Shown here piece by piece: positions 63,059-64,000 of a stretch of DNA of 64,000 bases (positions within the stretch are counted from its first letter, which is position 1; the number at the start of each line of letters is the position of its first letter). Where the stretch lies: contig JAIVFI010000013.1 in NCBI GenBank assembly GCA_025558095.1, forward strand, positions 124,001 to 188,000, in the 5' to 3' direction. The DNA comes from Hyaloraphidium curvatum. Its lineage: Eukaryota > Monoblepharomycota > Hyaloraphidiomycetes > Hyaloraphidiales > Hyaloraphidiaceae. The position numbers and the translations under genes were made by a program. Below the pieces are notes generated by a model. It had not been told where the DNA came from and made no database searches. It saw only the letters and a list, made by a program, of their open reading frames with translations.

Positions 63059-64000
63059 TCAGAGCTTCGCCTTGGAGCCCACCGCCCCGGCGACCCTGAA
63101 GTACTCGTCCTCCAGCTTAAACCCGCCGCGCTTCTTGCCCCCGTTCACGCGGTCCAGGTAGGCCTTGAGCCGCTTCTTGAGGTCCTCGGATCCCTCGGGG
63201 ATCGGGGTGACGGCGCCGCCGTACGAGACAAAGTTGACCGAGGTCTCCGGGGGCGAGGTCGGGTTCTCGCTGAGCTCCACGATCCACTTGGACGCCCGCT
63301 CGAAGAAGACCTCGGTCTGCTTGAGGAAGCGGTAGAACTGGAACACGTGGACTTGGCTAGGGACAATGGAAACGGTCAGCAACAACGAAAGAGCTCCAAC
63401 GCCCAGAGACCTACTCCTCGTAGATGTCCACGGTGCAGTTTTCCCCGGCGCCCTCAATCCGCTTCACCACCATGGCGAGGTTCTCGCCGATGAGGCGGTC
63501 AGCGGTGGCCAGCGCCCAGAACTGCGGGGGCAGGTCGCCCTTGTTGTCCGCCAGCGGAGTGACCAGCGCGTCCGCCACCACGGACTCCTTGCCGGTGACG
63601 TACTCGGGCACGGGGGCGAAGCTCGAGTCGCTGATCACGTCGTTTTCGAACTCCTCCTTGATCACCCGGGTGGGCGAGCTGTTTGTGAGGTCGTTCCAGG
63701 GGCTGATGAGGATCAGGCCAGCGGGGCGGGGGATGTCCTCGTTCGAGCCGTGGTCGCGGACCTTTCGATAAGTCAGCGTGGAGCCGATGCAAGACAGCGG
63801 TGTCTGCTCACCCAGATGGCGGCCGCCTGGGCAAGGTTGCCTCCCGCCGAGTCGCCGCCGAAGAAGATCCTTTCCTCCGAAACACCGTCGTTGAGGAGAA
63901 GGTGCTTGTACGCGGAGATGGCGTCAGTGAGGGCGGCTGAAGACGGCGTGAGCGCTAAAGAGAGAAAAGGCGAGGAGGCAAGCTAACCAGGGAAGGGGTT
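63059..64000 (-). CDS. HSL-type alpha/beta hydrolase, 5' end beyond the window
   Basis: Four exons are visible (63988-64000 partial, 63812-63936, 63415-63761, 63059-63356; introns 50-58 bases, phases agree), encoding the C-terminal 260 residues. The nucleophile motif GGDSAGGNLAQAAA, the strand AGLILISPWNDL and the downstream Asp/His region (YEDQVHVFQFY) are those of the hormone-sensitive-lipase/arylacetamide-deacetylase family (alpha/beta hydrolase fold 3). The expected HGGG oxyanion motif lies upstream of the part seen here. Probably a carboxylesterase or lipase. Confidence 0.85.

Noticed and set aside
1-64000. tRNA, rRNA, transposons, CRISPR arrays
   Set aside because: Looked for cloverleaf-like stretches, terminal repeats with transposase or reverse-transcriptase motifs, and regularly spaced repeats; none could be supported by eye.

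Overview
This is a eukaryotic nuclear window, very GC-rich and gene-dense. I annotate about 41 protein-coding loci on both strands in 64 kb, often only 100-300 bases apart, and most are split by short GT-AG introns of about 43-110 bases (typical 50-65). Donors are mostly GTGGGT, GTGCGT, GTGAGT or GTAAGC. No tRNA, rRNA, transposon or CRISPR array was recognised. The gene set points to a fungus, probably an early-diverging GC-rich chytrid-grade lineage: an OLE1-type desaturase with C-terminal cytochrome b5, COX16, IPI3, SEH1, an SPS19-like dienoyl-CoA reductase, and ether-lipid synthase and acetoacetate-type ALDH genes that look bacterial in style. The lineage is an inference. Exon models were built by hand by joining frames at GT(GC)-AG boundaries and checking that phases match.

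Layout. 0-9.7 kb: DUF5367-like membrane protein, secreted trypsin plus P-domain protease, aldehyde dehydrogenase, IPI3, COX16, delta-9 desaturase. 9.7-17.3 kb: SnoaL-like protein, GPI-type aspartic protease, dienoyl-CoA reductase, a hexapeptide acyltransferase with an unrelated N-terminus, an SDR, ChaC. 18-27 kb: an accessory-looking stretch with a tandem RGS protein carrying a signal peptide, a small TM protein, two divergent copies of an unrecognised roughly seven-TM family, a small secreted Cys-rich protein and long gene-poor gaps. 27-35.3 kb: F-box protein, GST, BTB protein, acyl-protein thioesterase, and two convergent secreted genes (a Cys-rich protein and a 5'-nucleotidase) that share the same CC-type cysteine repeat. 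35.5-44 kb: FAD monooxygenase, methyltransferase, DUF3237 protein, a truncated secreted-protein copy, a type II membrane protein, a second GST and an alkyl-DHAP-synthase-like oxidase. 44-52.9 kb: ten-exon ATP-grasp ligase, TRIC-like membrane protein, mitochondrial acyl-CoA synthetase, DUF6929-like protein, DOPA-type dioxygenase. 53-64 kb: CAMK-type kinase, coiled-coil protein, nucleoporin SEH1, nucleoside hydrolase, a large secreted protein of repeated Cys/Trp modules on Thr-rich linkers, and an HSL-type lipase cut by the window end.

The most unusual observations are (i) two adjacent near-identical introns flanking a 14-base micro-exon in the acyl-CoA synthetase gene, which looks like recent intron propagation; (ii) several places where a conserved protein can only be kept in frame by removing 26-35 bases, possible ultra-short introns; (iii) two clear GC-AG introns; (iv) the unrecognised multi-TM family with a shared LLEHD-CPCP-CAG motif; and (v) RGS domains placed behind a signal peptide.
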